This document shows positions 1 to 8,119 of a stretch of 34,527 nucleotides of DNA, piece after piece; position 1 is the first letter of the stretch; each line of letters opens with the position of its first letter. The stretch comes from a candidate division WOR-3 bacterium (lineage in GTDB: Bacteria > Hydrothermota > Tepidihabitantia > Tepidihabitantales > Tepidihabitantaceae), in assembly GCA_039801245.1 (NCBI GenBank), contig JBDRUF010000015.1, positions 1 through 34,527 of the forward strand, given 5' to 3'. The notes beneath the pieces were generated by a model. The model was not told the origin of the DNA. It worked only from the letters and a program-made list of their open reading frames with translations, and ran no database searches. A program made the translations under genes and the position numbers.

Positions 1-410
1 GTGAGCAACTGAAGATTGCCAGCGGTGAAAGGCTTGAGGTCAAGGAAAGCCCGGACTGGCCAATCGGGCACGCTATTGAATGCCGGATTTATGCTGAGGA
101 CCCGGACAATGACTTTCAGCCATCACCGGGATTGATTGCCGACCTTTTTCTGCCCAATGGTCCGGGAATCAGGGTTGACGGTTATGTCTATCACGGTTAT
201 AAGGTGCCGCCATTTTATGACCCATTGATTGCCAAAATCATCTCCTGGGGTAGAGATCGGGATGAGGCGATAAGAAGGATGGAAAGGGCGCTCTATGAGA
301 CAACAATCCAGGGTATTTCAACAACGGTTGAGTTTCACCGCCGACTTCTTTCCAGCCCGAGGTTTCGCAAAGCCAACCTTACAACAACCCTTCTTGATGA
401 TGTCTGGTAG
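1..410 (+). CDS. accC: Acetyl-CoA carboxylase biotin carboxylase subunit (C-terminal part)
   Basis: The reading frame is open from base 3 to the TAG at 408-410, giving about 135 residues of the C-terminus; the start lies left of the window. The visible part carries the biotin carboxylase C-terminal domain pattern: GHAIECRIYAEDP, then PSPG, GPGIRVDGYVY, VPPFYDPLIAKII and a final MERALYETTIQGISTT stretch. In the family this subunit carboxylates biotin on the carrier protein using ATP and bicarbonate, the first step of malonyl-CoA synthesis. A pyruvate or propionyl-CoA carboxylase subunit of the same fold cannot be excluded from the C-terminus alone. It ends shortly after this domain with no fused biotinyl domain, which fits a separate AccC. 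It is followed by a 237-bp gap before valS. Confidence 0.9.
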   Translation, partial: EQLKIASGERLEVKESPDWPIGHAIECRIYAEDPDNDFQPSPGLIADLFLPNGPGIRVDGYVYHGYKVPPFYDPLIAKIISWGRDRDEAIRRMERALYETTIQGISTTVEFHRRLLSSPRFRKANLTTTLLDDVW

Positions 411-612
411 CGGCCGAGGGTGAATGGAAATTCCTTAACCTCAACCTGATTATAACCGGGGTGGTGGGGAGGACCTGCCATCCTTTTCTTGGTAAAATTT
501 GCCAAGGCATTGGAAGATAAAATTTTAACTAAATCAGACAAAGATTGGGTGTTAATTTTTTGAAAAATCGGGCTCTAAATAAGGGGGAGCGTTCGTAAAA
601 ATCCTCTTATCC
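411..612. other. Non-coding gap between accC and the valS promoter
   Basis: No convincing gene is present. An imperfect hairpin lies at 488-506 (CTTGGTAA paired with TTTGCCAAG through one G-T pair, 3-base loop). It has no following T-run, so it is only a weak candidate end signal for accC. The remainder is AT-rich and without recognised structure. Confidence 0.4.
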
Positions 613-640
613 TTGACCACGCCTGCACCTTCCTTATAAT
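613..640 (+). promoter_or_regulatory. Sigma-70-like promoter of the valS operon
   Basis: TTGACC (613-618), a 16-bp spacer and a perfect TATAAT (635-640) are visible. The -10 box ends 7 bp before the ATG at 648, so transcription would begin at or next to the start codon. No Shine-Dalgarno sequence is present between them. Confidence 0.65.
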
Positions 641-647
641 ACCAATA

Positions 648-3278
648 ATGTGTGAGAATAAATTGAACGATTTTCCTTCAAGATACGACCCAAAGCCGGT
701 AGAGGAGAAATGGTATCGGTTCTGGGAGGAGAATGGCTATTGCACCGCCAAGCCCGATTCACCAAAGCCAAAGTTTTCCATTGTGATTCCGCCACCCAAT
801 GTTACCGGTTCCCTGCATATGGGTCATGCTCTTGACAACACCCTGCCCGATATTCTCATCCGCAGGAAGAAGATGCAGGGTTATGAGACGCTCTGGCTGC
901 CGGGAACCGACCATGCCGGGATCGGTACGCAGGTGAAGGTTGAGCAGATGCTGGCAAAGGAGGGCAAGACCAGATTTGACCTTGGCAGGGAGGAGTTTCT
1001 CAAGCGCGCCTGGGAGTGGAAGGAGAAGTACGGTAATGAGATTGTCAAGCAGTTGCGCCGGCTGGGCTGCCTCTTGGACTGGACCCGGTTTCGGTTTACC
1101 CTTGATGAGGTGTGTGCGCGGGCGGTGCGTGAGGCTTTTGTCCGCTATTATGAGAAGGGGCTGATTTACCGCGGGTTGCGGATTGTCAACTGGTGCCCGC
1201 GCTGCCTGACCGCACTCTCAGATCTGGAGGTGAAGGACAAGGAGGAAAGGTCCTATCTCTGGTATATCCGTTATCCGCTAATGGATGATGAGGGGAAGTT
1301 TGTGGTGGTGGCAACGACAAGACCGGAGACGATGTTGGGCGATACCGCGGTTGCGGTCAATCCCAATGATGAGCGTTATCAGCACCTTGTGGGCAAGATG
1401 CTCTCTCTGCCCTTAACCGAGAGGAAGATTCCGGTGATTGCCGATGAGGCGGTGGAGATGGGCTTTGGCACCGGCGCGGTGAAGGTGACGCCGGCACACG
1501 ACCCGGTGGACTTTGAGATTGGTGAGCGGCACAAACTTGAGCGGGTCAAGGTGATTGGTGATGATGGCAGAATGACCAACCTGGTGCCAAGGAGATATCA
1601 GGGGATGACAAGGGAGGAGTGCCGGCAGGCGGTGATTGAGGATTTAAGGGCGCAGGGGCGCTTGGAGAAGATTGAGGATTACATCCATGCGGTTGGGACC
1701 TGCGACCGGTGCGGCACGGTGATTGAACCTCTGGCAAGCGAGCAGTGGTTTGTGCGGATGAAGCCATTGGCAGAGCCGGCAATTAGGGTGGTTGAGCAGG
1801 GCAAGGTGAGGTTTTATCCGGAGCGCTGGAAAAAGGTTTATTTAGACTGGATGGGTCAGGTGAGGGACTGGTGCATTTCCCGCCAGTTGTGGTGGGGGCA
1901 CCGGATTCCGGTCTGGTACTGCCCGTGCGGGGAGCGGATAGTTGCGCGGGAGGAGCCGCAGCGATGCCCGCGCTGCGGTGGGGAAAAACTCCGCCAGGAT
2001 GAGGATGTCCTTGACACCTGGTTTTCATCAGCGCTCTGGCCGTTTGCGACGATGGGCTGGCCCGAGGAAACAGTTGACTACCGGACATTTTTCCCGACCG
2101 ATTTCCTTACCACCGACCCGGACATCATCTTCCGCTGGGAGGCAAGGATGATATTCTCAAGTATATTTTTTACCGGCAGGATTCCATTTGTTGATGTCTA
2201 TATCCATTCAACTGTCCTTGACCGCCATGGCGCGCGGATGAGCCGTTCAAAAGGGGTCGGGGTTGACCCTTTGGAGATAATTGAAAAATACGGGACCGAT
2301 GCCTGCCGGTTCACGATTGCCTATCTTGAGAGCCAGTCCCAGAGTTACCGGCTCTGGGATGAGCGGTTTGAACTGGGCAGGAACTTTGCCAACAAGGTCT
2401 GGAACGCCTGCCGGCTGGTGGCGCCGTTTGTCACTAATGAGCGCTCGGAATTTCCGCAAGCCGAGAGCTTGAACCCGATTGACAACTGGATTGTCGGCTG
2501 TTTCAATCAGACACTCGAGAGGGTGAATAAAGGGTTTGACAATTATAACTTTTCCTCGGCGGCACAGGCGCTATATGAGTTTTTCTGGCACGACCTTTGT
2601 GACTGGTATCTGGAGTTTGCCAAGCCCAGGATGAAAGCAAAAGACCCAACAGCAATTGCAGTTTTAACCGCATTGATGAAGGGCAGTTTGCAACTCTTGC
2701 ACCCGATAATGCCTTTCATTACCGAGGAGCTCTGGCACCGTTTAAGATTTGGTGAGGGTTCAATCCTTGATTCTTGCTGGCCGGTTGCCTTTCCCCACAC
2801 TGAAGCCGGGGTGAAGGATGTGGAGCGGATGCGGGATTTAATCATTGGCATCAGGCAGGTGCGGGCAGAGATGAGGGTGCCGGCAAAGAGCGCGATTGAG
2901 TGCGTGGTGAACACCAGTGATGAAAAATTTATTCGTTTTTTAAAGGAGGAGGAGGGGCTGATTAAAGAACTGGCAAAGGTGTCAAGGCTCAGGTTTGAAT
3001 CAGTACGCCCACGGGCATCATCAGCAATCGTCTTTCCTGACTGGGAGGCTTATATTCCGCTTGCGGGGATTGTGGATGTGAAAAGGGAGCTGGAGCGCGT
3101 AAGGAGGGAGATGGAGGAGTTGAAGGGTTTGGTAAGGGAGATTGACCAGCGGCTTGCCAATCCGGATTTCTTAGCGCGGGCAAAGGCAGAGGTGGTTGAA
3201 AGGGAAGAGAGACGGAGAGAGGAGTTTGCCAGCCGGCTCGAGCGTTTGAGCCGGCAACTGGAGGCCTATCAAGAGTGA
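648..3278 (+). CDS. valS: Valyl-tRNA synthetase
   Basis: Class I aminoacyl-tRNA synthetase that charges tRNA-Val in the cytoplasm. At 876 residues it has normal family length. PPPNVTGSLHMGH with the HIGH-type signature HMGH is at residues 57-60, the KMSKS-type loop reads RMSRS near 530-534, and the CP1 editing region lies between them with ATTRPETMLGDTAV. Cysteine pairs (WCPRC, CDRC, CPC, CPRC) suggest bound zinc. The C-terminus (about 810-876) is a charged coiled coil typical of ValRS. The ATG sits 7 bp after a TATAAT box and lacks a Shine-Dalgarno site. It is the first gene of a four-gene operon; its TGA overlaps the GTG of the next gene by 4 bases. Confidence 0.97.
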   Translation: MCENKLNDFPSRYDPKPVEEKWYRFWEENGYCTAKPDSPKPKFSIVIPPPNVTGSLHMGHALDNTLPDILIRRKKMQGYETLWLPGTDHAGIGTQVKVEQMLAKEGKTRFDLGREEFLKRAWEWKEKYGNEIVKQLRRLGCLLDWTRFRFTLDEVCARAVREAFVRYYEKGLIYRGLRIVNWCPRCLTALSDLEVKDKEERSYLWYIRYPLMDDEGKFVVVATTRPETMLGDTAVAVNPNDERYQHLVGKMLSLPLTERKIPVIADEAVEMGFGTGAVKVTPAHDPVDFEIGERHKLERVKVIGDDGRMTNLVPRRYQGMTREECRQAVIEDLRAQGRLEKIEDYIHAVGTCDRCGTVIEPLASEQWFVRMKPLAEPAIRVVEQGKVRFYPERWKKVYLDWMGQVRDWCISRQLWWGHRIPVWYCPCGERIVAREEPQRCPRCGGEKLRQDEDVLDTWFSSALWPFATMGWPEETVDYRTFFPTDFLTTDPDIIFRWEARMIFSSIFFTGRIPFVDVYIHSTVLDRHGARMSRSKGVGVDPLEIIEKYGTDACRFTIAYLESQSQSYRLWDERFELGRNFANKVWNACRLVAPFVTNERSEFPQAESLNPIDNWIVGCFNQTLERVNKGFDNYNFSSAAQALYEFFWHDLCDWYLEFAKPRMKAKDPTAIAVLTALMKGSLQLLHPIMPFITEELWHRLRFGEGSILDSCWPVAFPHTEAGVKDVERMRDLIIGIRQVRAEMRVPAKSAIECVVNTSDEKFIRFLKEEEGLIKELAKVSRLRFESVRPRASSAIVFPDWEAYIPLAGIVDVKRELERVRREMEELKGLVREIDQRLANPDFLARAKAEVVEREERRREEFASRLERLSRQLEAYQE

Positions 3279-3820
3279 AAGGGTTTTTGAACAGTCTGGG
3301 CTGGATACTTTTTCTGGCACTGGCAGCGCTCAGTTTAATTTTCTATAACCTTAGTTATCTGCCCATCCAGGCAAAGGTGGTGCGGTTGGAGCAGGAGATT
3401 AAGATGTGGACCCAAAGGGTTGAGGAGCTAACCGACAGCCTGAAGATGGTAACATCTGGGGAGGATACCATTTTTTGCACCAGTTACCGGTTTGATGAGT
3501 TGTTTACCAGTCCTGCGGAGCTAAGGCTTTCCTCTCAGGGTGAGACGGTTTTGAGGGGAATTGGTGCCCAGTTGCGGGGTGGCAGGGTTGAGGTGATTGG
3601 TCATACCGATAGCAAGGTTCCGCCCGCACCCTGGCGGTCAAACTGGGATTATTCGGCAGCGGCAGCAGCAGTGGTTGCCAGGCGTCTGGTTTCTTTAGGC
3701 GTTCCCGCGGAAAGGGTGGTGGTGATGGGTGCAGGGGATACAAGACCGCTGATTCCACGAGGGGGTGCTGATGCCCAGTTTCTTAACCGCCGGGTGGAAA
3801 TTGTCGCACTTGTTCGGTAA
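3275..3820 (+). CDS. OmpA/MotB-type peptidoglycan-binding protein, membrane anchored
   Basis: A 181-residue protein starting at a GTG that overlaps the valS stop. Residues 7-27 form one hydrophobic segment, likely an uncleaved anchor or signal. Residues about 31-60 are heptad-like and probably coiled coil. The C-terminal half (about 68-181) is an OmpA-like domain: GHTD at 109-112, a later SAAAAAVVARRL helix, and the closing NRRVEI motif that in this family contacts diaminopimelate-type peptidoglycan. The protein probably tethers the envelope to the cell wall. There is no beta-barrel, so it is not a full OmpA porin. It is translationally coupled to valS and followed without a gap by the DUF5683-like gene. 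Confidence 0.8.
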   Translation: MKGFLNSLGWILFLALAALSLIFYNLSYLPIQAKVVRLEQEIKMWTQRVEELTDSLKMVTSGEDTIFCTSYRFDELFTSPAELRLSSQGETVLRGIGAQLRGGRVEVIGHTDSKVPPAPWRSNWDYSAAAAAVVARRLVSLGVPAERVVVMGAGDTRPLIPRGGADAQFLNRRVEIVALVR

Positions 3821-4240
3821 ATGGGCACCCTAATTTTTGCCCTTTTTCTAATGACGCAACTGCAGAGCGATACATTGTTAAAAACTGAGGTAAGGAAATC
3901 ACCGGGCAGGGCGGTGTTACTATCCCTTCTCATACCTGGTGGTGGGCAGGTTTATACCCGGAATTACTGGAAGGCGGCAATTATCGCGCCAGCGGAAATG
4001 GGATTGGGTTATTTTGCCTACAAGGAGCATATCAAAATGAAACAGGCGCTTGCGGTTCAGGATAGTAGTGGTTATTATCAGCACCGGGAGCGAAGAAATA
4101 CATTGCTCTGGTGGACGGCGGCACTGGTGGTTTTTTCAATGGCAGACGCCTATGTTTCTGCTCAGATGTTTGGGTTTGACCAGGAGATGAGGCTTGATTT
4201 GGCGCCCAATCGTTTGGGGATTCAACTATCTTTGAGGTAA
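3821..4240 (+). CDS. DUF5683-like membrane protein
   Basis: A 139-residue protein whose ATG directly follows the TAA of the OmpA-domain gene. The stretch SLLIPGGGQVYTRNYWKA resembles the signature of DUF5683/P-loop-free small membrane proteins of FCB bacteria, which often have a glycine-proline turn followed by Q-x-Y. Hydrophobic segments lie near residues 2-13, 30-42, 48-62 and 92-110. The function of the family is not established; location in the envelope is inferred from hydrophobicity and from the OmpA-domain neighbour. Its TAA overlaps the next ATG (TAATG), so it is cotranscribed and probably coupled. Confidence 0.6.
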   Translation: MGTLIFALFLMTQLQSDTLLKTEVRKSPGRAVLLSLLIPGGGQVYTRNYWKAAIIAPAEMGLGYFAYKEHIKMKQALAVQDSSGYYQHRERRNTLLWWTAALVVFSMADAYVSAQMFGFDQEMRLDLAPNRLGIQLSLR

Positions 4241-4929
4241 TGCCGAAATTTTTTGCTGCCGCAGGCAGATTTACGATGGAGTGGTTTCTGTCTGCAGGGC
4301 TTTTGCCTGGGATAAAATTAAACGAGGGTGGGGAACCGGCAGGTGGTTGGGGGGTGGTTTACTGTTATGGCAACCGCCTTGAGGCGGTAAGGTCACCCCG
4401 GTCAAGGAGCGATAACGCGGTTTTTGGACAACTTGTTGAGGTCAGGACTGATATGGCGTTGCTCTATCTGCATAATCAAAATCAGATTTTGTCCCCCCGT
4501 TTGGTCCAGCCCTTTTTTAGGTGGGGGTCGGGAGGTGCTTGGGCATTTTGTCATATCGGTCAGATACCCCATCCCGAGAGGTTAATCTCCGAATCGCGGT
4601 GCCCTGATGGTCCTGACCCTGGGGAGATTTTATTTATGCATATATTGGAGCGGTTTAACCCAGATAAGCCTGCTGAGTCGTTATCGGCAATTTTCCCTGA
4701 ATCCGAGGAGTGGGAGATTTCGCTATGTTTGATCTCGGCAGACACGATGGTAACATTCTGCCGGTTTGGGGATAATAGGCAGAGTGAAACAAGGCTCTGG
4801 CTCGGTAAGGGCGAACTTCTTCGGGTTGTTTCTTCACCGCCAATAGTTGACCTTCCCGGTATCAACTGGGAATCTTTACCTAACAATCAGGTGATAGTAA
4901 TAACTCGGGAGCGGCGGGCGGTAATTTAG
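4240..4929 (+). CDS. Degenerate class II glutamine amidotransferase-like protein
   Basis: A 229-residue protein whose layout follows YafJ-type class II (Ntn) glutamine amidotransferases: GWGVVY at 36-41 corresponds to the usual DGWGIAYY, LHNQN at 77-81 to the strand with the substrate arginine, QPFF at 90-93 to the HPF motif, and WAFCHIGQI at 101-109 to W-x-F-x-HNGQ-L. The catalytic cysteine expected at position 2 is proline, and the oxyanion asparagine of HNG is isoleucine, so glutaminase activity is unlikely. No upstream start in frame would restore an N-terminal cysteine. It is the last gene of the valS operon. Assignment is by motif layout only and is moderate; a binding or structural role is inferred. 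Confidence 0.5.
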   Translation: MPKFFAAAGRFTMEWFLSAGLLPGIKLNEGGEPAGGWGVVYCYGNRLEAVRSPRSRSDNAVFGQLVEVRTDMALLYLHNQNQILSPRLVQPFFRWGSGGAWAFCHIGQIPHPERLISESRCPDGPDPGEILFMHILERFNPDKPAESLSAIFPESEEWEISLCLISADTMVTFCRFGDNRQSETRLWLGKGELLRVVSSPPIVDLPGINWESLPNNQVIVITRERRAVI

Positions 4930-4953
4930 TAATAAAAACAGGTTAAGAATAAA

Positions 4954-4988
4954 GGGTTATCTGGGCATTGAGCCCTGACCCGTAACCC
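4954..4988. terminator. Possible bidirectional hairpin between convergent genes
   Basis: GGGTTA (4954-4959) pairs with TAACCC (4983-4988), and an inner GGGC (4963-4966) pairs with GCCC (4972-4975) across internal loops. It lies between the convergent ends of the valS operon and pilT. No strong T-run follows on either side, so the call is tentative. Confidence 0.35.
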
Positions 4989-5010
4989 AAAACCGTGGGT
5001 GAAGCGTTTT

Positions 5011-6117
5011 TCAGTGCCGCCGGGCTTTGGCGCCGAATTCAACCAGTTCTCTAAACCCTTTCGGGTCAAAGGCTGAAGCAATGGCGGTTTCGTAAGTTAC
5101 TTTGCCAGCGCGATACAGTTCGGCAAGATAGGCATCGTAGGATATGCTACCTTCAGCGCTCCCGGTCTGAATCGCCGAGTTCAGGTGTTCAATCTTACGC
5201 TCGCGGATAAGGTTACGAACCGCCGGTGTTGCCATCATTATTTCAAAGCAGCCGATTCTGCCCTTGCCCTCTGCCCTTAAGAGGAGCCGCTGGGAGAACA
5301 CCGCCAGCAAGGATATGGAAAACTGGATTCTTATCTGGTCGCGGATTTCTGGTGGGAAGATGTCGATGAAGCGGGTGACCGTTTCCGGCGCGTTGGTGGT
5401 GTGCAAGGTGCCAATGACAAGGTGTCCGGACTCGGCTGCCCAAATAGTTGCTTCGGCAGTTGCCAAATCACGGATTTCGGCAACGAGAATCACATTGGGG
5501 TTGGAGCGCAACCCCTTCATAATCGCTTCACGGAAACTGGAGACATCAACACCAACCTCGCGCTGGGTAACCAAACCTTTCTTGTGGTCGTGAACGAACT
5601 CAATCGGGTCTTCAATGGTCAGAACATGGCGCGGGCTTTCAAGAATGTAGTCAACAAATGTCGCTTGGGTGGTGGTTTTTCCCATACCAGTTGGTCCGGT
5701 GACGAGGATTAAGCCGTGAGGTCGGTCAAGCAGGGCCTTGATGCGGGGGATGAGATAGGTAGGCACAAAAAGTTCTTCAAATGAGAGGATGCGTCGTGGA
5801 ATCAACCGCAAAGCCAGCCCAAAATAGCCTTTCTGTTTATACACCGCCACCCGGAAGCGAGCCATATTTTTGAAGTTGAGCGCAAAGTCGCCTCCACCAC
5901 CATTGTCAATCTGGGCACGGAGATGGCGCAGGTCCTTCGTGGCGATATTCTTGAAGCTTTCGGTTTTGTCGGGGGTGAGCACCGGGCATTTTTCAATCGG
6001 ATGGAGAAGTCCGTCGATACGCAAGGTTGGCGGACGACCAACGGTTAAATGAAGGTCAGAGGCGTTCCGCCTAATGCACTCTGCGAGAAGCGAATCGAAA
6101 TACTCTTCGTCCGACAT
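5011..6117 (-). CDS. pilT: Type IV pilus retraction ATPase (PilT family)
   Basis: A 368-residue secretion ATPase with the PilT domain order. The N-terminal domain has ASDLHLTVGRPPTLRIDG, the Walker A site is GPTGMGKTTT near residue 140, the Asp box follows as TIEDPIEFVH, Walker B reads VILVAEIRD, and the His box is GTLHTTNAPETVTRFID. The C-terminal AVRNLIRE corresponds to the AIRNLIRE motif that is specific to PilT-type retraction motors. The enzyme powers pilus depolymerisation at the inner membrane base. No other pilus genes are in the window, so its partners are encoded elsewhere. It is transcribed alone from a consensus promoter just upstream. PilU or another paralogue is possible. Confidence 0.9.
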   Translation of the reverse strand: MSDEEYFDSLLAECIRRNASDLHLTVGRPPTLRIDGLLHPIEKCPVLTPDKTESFKNIATKDLRHLRAQIDNGGGGDFALNFKNMARFRVAVYKQKGYFGLALRLIPRRILSFEELFVPTYLIPRIKALLDRPHGLILVTGPTGMGKTTTQATFVDYILESPRHVLTIEDPIEFVHDHKKGLVTQREVGVDVSSFREAIMKGLRSNPNVILVAEIRDLATAEATIWAAESGHLVIGTLHTTNAPETVTRFIDIFPPEIRDQIRIQFSISLLAVFSQRLLLRAEGKGRIGCFEIMMATPAVRNLIRERKIEHLNSAIQTGSAEGSISYDAYLAELYRAGKVTYETAIASAFDPKGFRELVEFGAKARRH

Positions 6118-6126
6118 TACTTAATT

Positions 6127-6154
6127 ATTATACCCCCCCAGAGGCTCATGTCAA
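6127..6154 (-). promoter_or_regulatory. Consensus promoter of pilT
   Basis: On the minus strand TTGACA (6154-6149), a 16-bp spacer and TATAAT (6132-6127) match the sigma-70 consensus at all 12 positions. The -10 box ends 9 bp before the pilT ATG (6117). There is no Shine-Dalgarno site, which implies a very short or absent leader. Confidence 0.7.
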
Positions 6155-6206
6155 GCAGTTTTATAAATGGATGGCCAGCGCCTTCCCGTTATTGGCGTCC
6201 CTTTTC

Positions 6207-7445
6207 CTATTCATACCGCAAAGCGGTTATGGGGTTGAGTCTTGCCGCCCGAGATGCTGGATAAATCCCAAAGAAAATGCCAACAGTAGCAGAAAATCCA
6301 AAGCCAAGGATAATAGTCCAGAGCGGTGCCGCTGCTCTGAGATGAGCCGTAATTTCAACAACCTTGGCAATGCCCAGACCAAGTGCGATTCCAATTGCAC
6401 CGCCGGCAAGGGCAAGTAACACTGACTCCAAAAGGAATTGATAAAGAATGTCACGGGTGGTAGCACCCAGCGCCTTTCTCAAGCCAATCTCGCGGGTCCT
6501 TTCTGCTACCGCAACGAGCATAATGTTCATAATCCCGATCCCGCCGACAAGTAGGGAGATGGCGGCAACCGCAATCATCACGATGAAGGCGACCCGGGTG
6601 ATGTTACGGTATATTTCCCTGAGCGTTTCTTGGGTATTGATGCCAAAGTCGTCAGGCTTGTCATAGCCCAGACCGTGGCGCCGGCGCATAAGTTCCCGAA
6701 CCTGGTCAATAACCTTCTCCAGCGCGACCCCCTTTTTTGGTGCTATCATAATGCTCATACTGTGGGCAAGTTCGCCATACCCCTTCTGGGGCGCAAAACC
6801 CTTTTCAAATGCTGAGAGCGGGATAATAATGATATTGTCCATTGTCTGACCCAAAAAACTGCCTTTTCGTTGCAGGGTGCCGATGATGGTAAAGCTTTTG
6901 CCTTCGATGATGAGTTTCTTGCCCAGCGGGTCCTCGTCAGGAAAGAGGTTGTCCACAACATAGCCACCAATCACACATACCTGCCTTTTGCGCAGACTGT
7001 CATCGGAGTTAATGAATCTGCCAGTCTCAATCCTGTAATTGGCAATTGCTGCATAGGACGGGGTAACACCCCCAATCTCAATCCCTGTTACCTTTCGGCC
7101 GCGATAGTTGAGCCGGCTAATCTGCCTTCCGCGAAACGGCGCCACATTTTCCACTAATGGCAGACGGGCGATTGCCAAGGCGTCTCCAATAGTTAGGTCG
7201 GGTCTTTTTGATATCTCCTCCCAGTCAATTCGTCCCATACCCCAAGACACCTTCTGAAGGATGATTGAATTGGAACCAAGGGAGGCGATCTGGCGCTCAA
7301 CCTCATAGTTCATTCCCTGAATTAAAGAGATGATGGCGATAACGGTCATTACACCGATGATGATACCAAGAACGGTCAGAAAGGAGCGCAGACGGTTGGT
7401 GTGAAATGTGCCTAAGGCAAGTTTGAAAAGCTCGTAAAAGGGCAT
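6207..7445 (-). CDS. ABC transporter permease, MacB/FtsX type
   Basis: A 412-residue permease with the MacB arrangement. One transmembrane helix lies near residues 20-44 (LTVLGIIIGVMTVIAIISL), followed by a large periplasmic MacB_PCD-type domain. A C-terminal FtsX domain has three helices around 280-305, 335-360 and 380-402, including the conserved GGIGIMNIMLVAVAERTREIGLRKA. Proteins of this type act as mechanotransmission units that push substrates through a TolC-like duct without carrying them across the inner membrane. It is the last gene of the export cluster, 2 bp after the ATPase gene, and is preceded by adaptor and outer-membrane genes. The substrate is unknown. Confidence 0.9.
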   Translation of the reverse strand: MPFYELFKLALGTFHTNRLRSFLTVLGIIIGVMTVIAIISLIQGMNYEVERQIASLGSNSIILQKVSWGMGRIDWEEISKRPDLTIGDALAIARLPLVENVAPFRGRQISRLNYRGRKVTGIEIGGVTPSYAAIANYRIETGRFINSDDSLRKRQVCVIGGYVVDNLFPDEDPLGKKLIIEGKSFTIIGTLQRKGSFLGQTMDNIIIIPLSAFEKGFAPQKGYGELAHSMSIMIAPKKGVALEKVIDQVRELMRRRHGLGYDKPDDFGINTQETLREIYRNITRVAFIVMIAVAAISLLVGGIGIMNIMLVAVAERTREIGLRKALGATTRDILYQFLLESVLLALAGGAIGIALGLGIAKVVEITAHLRAAAPLWTIILGFGFSATVGIFFGIYPASRAARLNPITALRYE

Positions 7446-7447
7446 TT

Positions 7448-8116
7448 TTACTCCGGAACTACCCTGCCATCCCTGAGTCTGACAATTCGGCGGGCGTGTT
7501 GGGCAACCGTCTGGTCGTGGGTAACAATAACAATAGTGTTGCCTTCAGCCGCCAGCCGGTCAAAGAGACGCATTATCTCTGCCCCGGTTTTGGAGTCAAG
7601 GTTACCGGTAGGTTCGTCAGCAAGAATTACGGTGGGATGATTGGCAAGGGCACGGGCGATTGCCACCCTTTGCATCTCACCACCAGAAAGTTCATTGGGA
7701 CGGTGATGAAGCCGCTCAGCGAGCCCGACCATCTCTAAAAGTTCTTGGGCGCGCCTAATCCGTTCCTTGCGGCTAACGCCGGCATAAATTAAAGGGAGGG
7801 AGACATTGGCAAGCGCGCTCAGCCGAGGGAGCAGGCTGTAGTTCTGGAAAACAAATCCGAACGCCTTGTTGCGCAGCCGGGCAAGTTCGCGGTCACCTTT
7901 CCCCCGGGTGTCCTCGCCGTTAAAGAGATACCGACCTGAATCCGGGGTATCAAGACAGCCAAGGATGTGCATCAAGGTGGATTTGCCCGAGCCGGATGGA
8001 CCCATCAGGGCAACATACTCACCCTTTTCAATTTCCAGGTCAACCCCATCAAGGGCGCGGACAACGGTTTTGCCCAGAGAGTATGTCTTGACAATTTGTT
8101 CAGTTTTAATCAGCAA
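7448..8116 (-). CDS. ABC transporter ATP-binding protein, MacB/LolD type
   Basis: A 222-residue ATPase of the LolD/MacB/FtsE class. Walker A GPSGSGKST is at residues 39-47, the Q-loop is VFQNYSLLPRLSALANV, the signature is LSGGEMQRVAIARAL, Walker B with the glutamate is VILADEPTGNLDS, and the H-loop is IVIVTHD. It would energise the adjacent permease on the cytoplasmic side. It lies 3 bp after the adaptor gene and 2 bp before the permease, so the three are clearly cotranscribed. ATPase and permease are separate chains here, unlike fused E. coli MacB. Confidence 0.92.
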   Translation of the reverse strand: MLIKTEQIVKTYSLGKTVVRALDGVDLEIEKGEYVALMGPSGSGKSTLMHILGCLDTPDSGRYLFNGEDTRGKGDRELARLRNKAFGFVFQNYSLLPRLSALANVSLPLIYAGVSRKERIRRAQELLEMVGLAERLHHRPNELSGGEMQRVAIARALANHPTVILADEPTGNLDSKTGAEIMRLFDRLAAEGNTIVIVTHDQTVAQHARRIVRLRDGRVVPE

Positions 8117-8119
8117 GGC

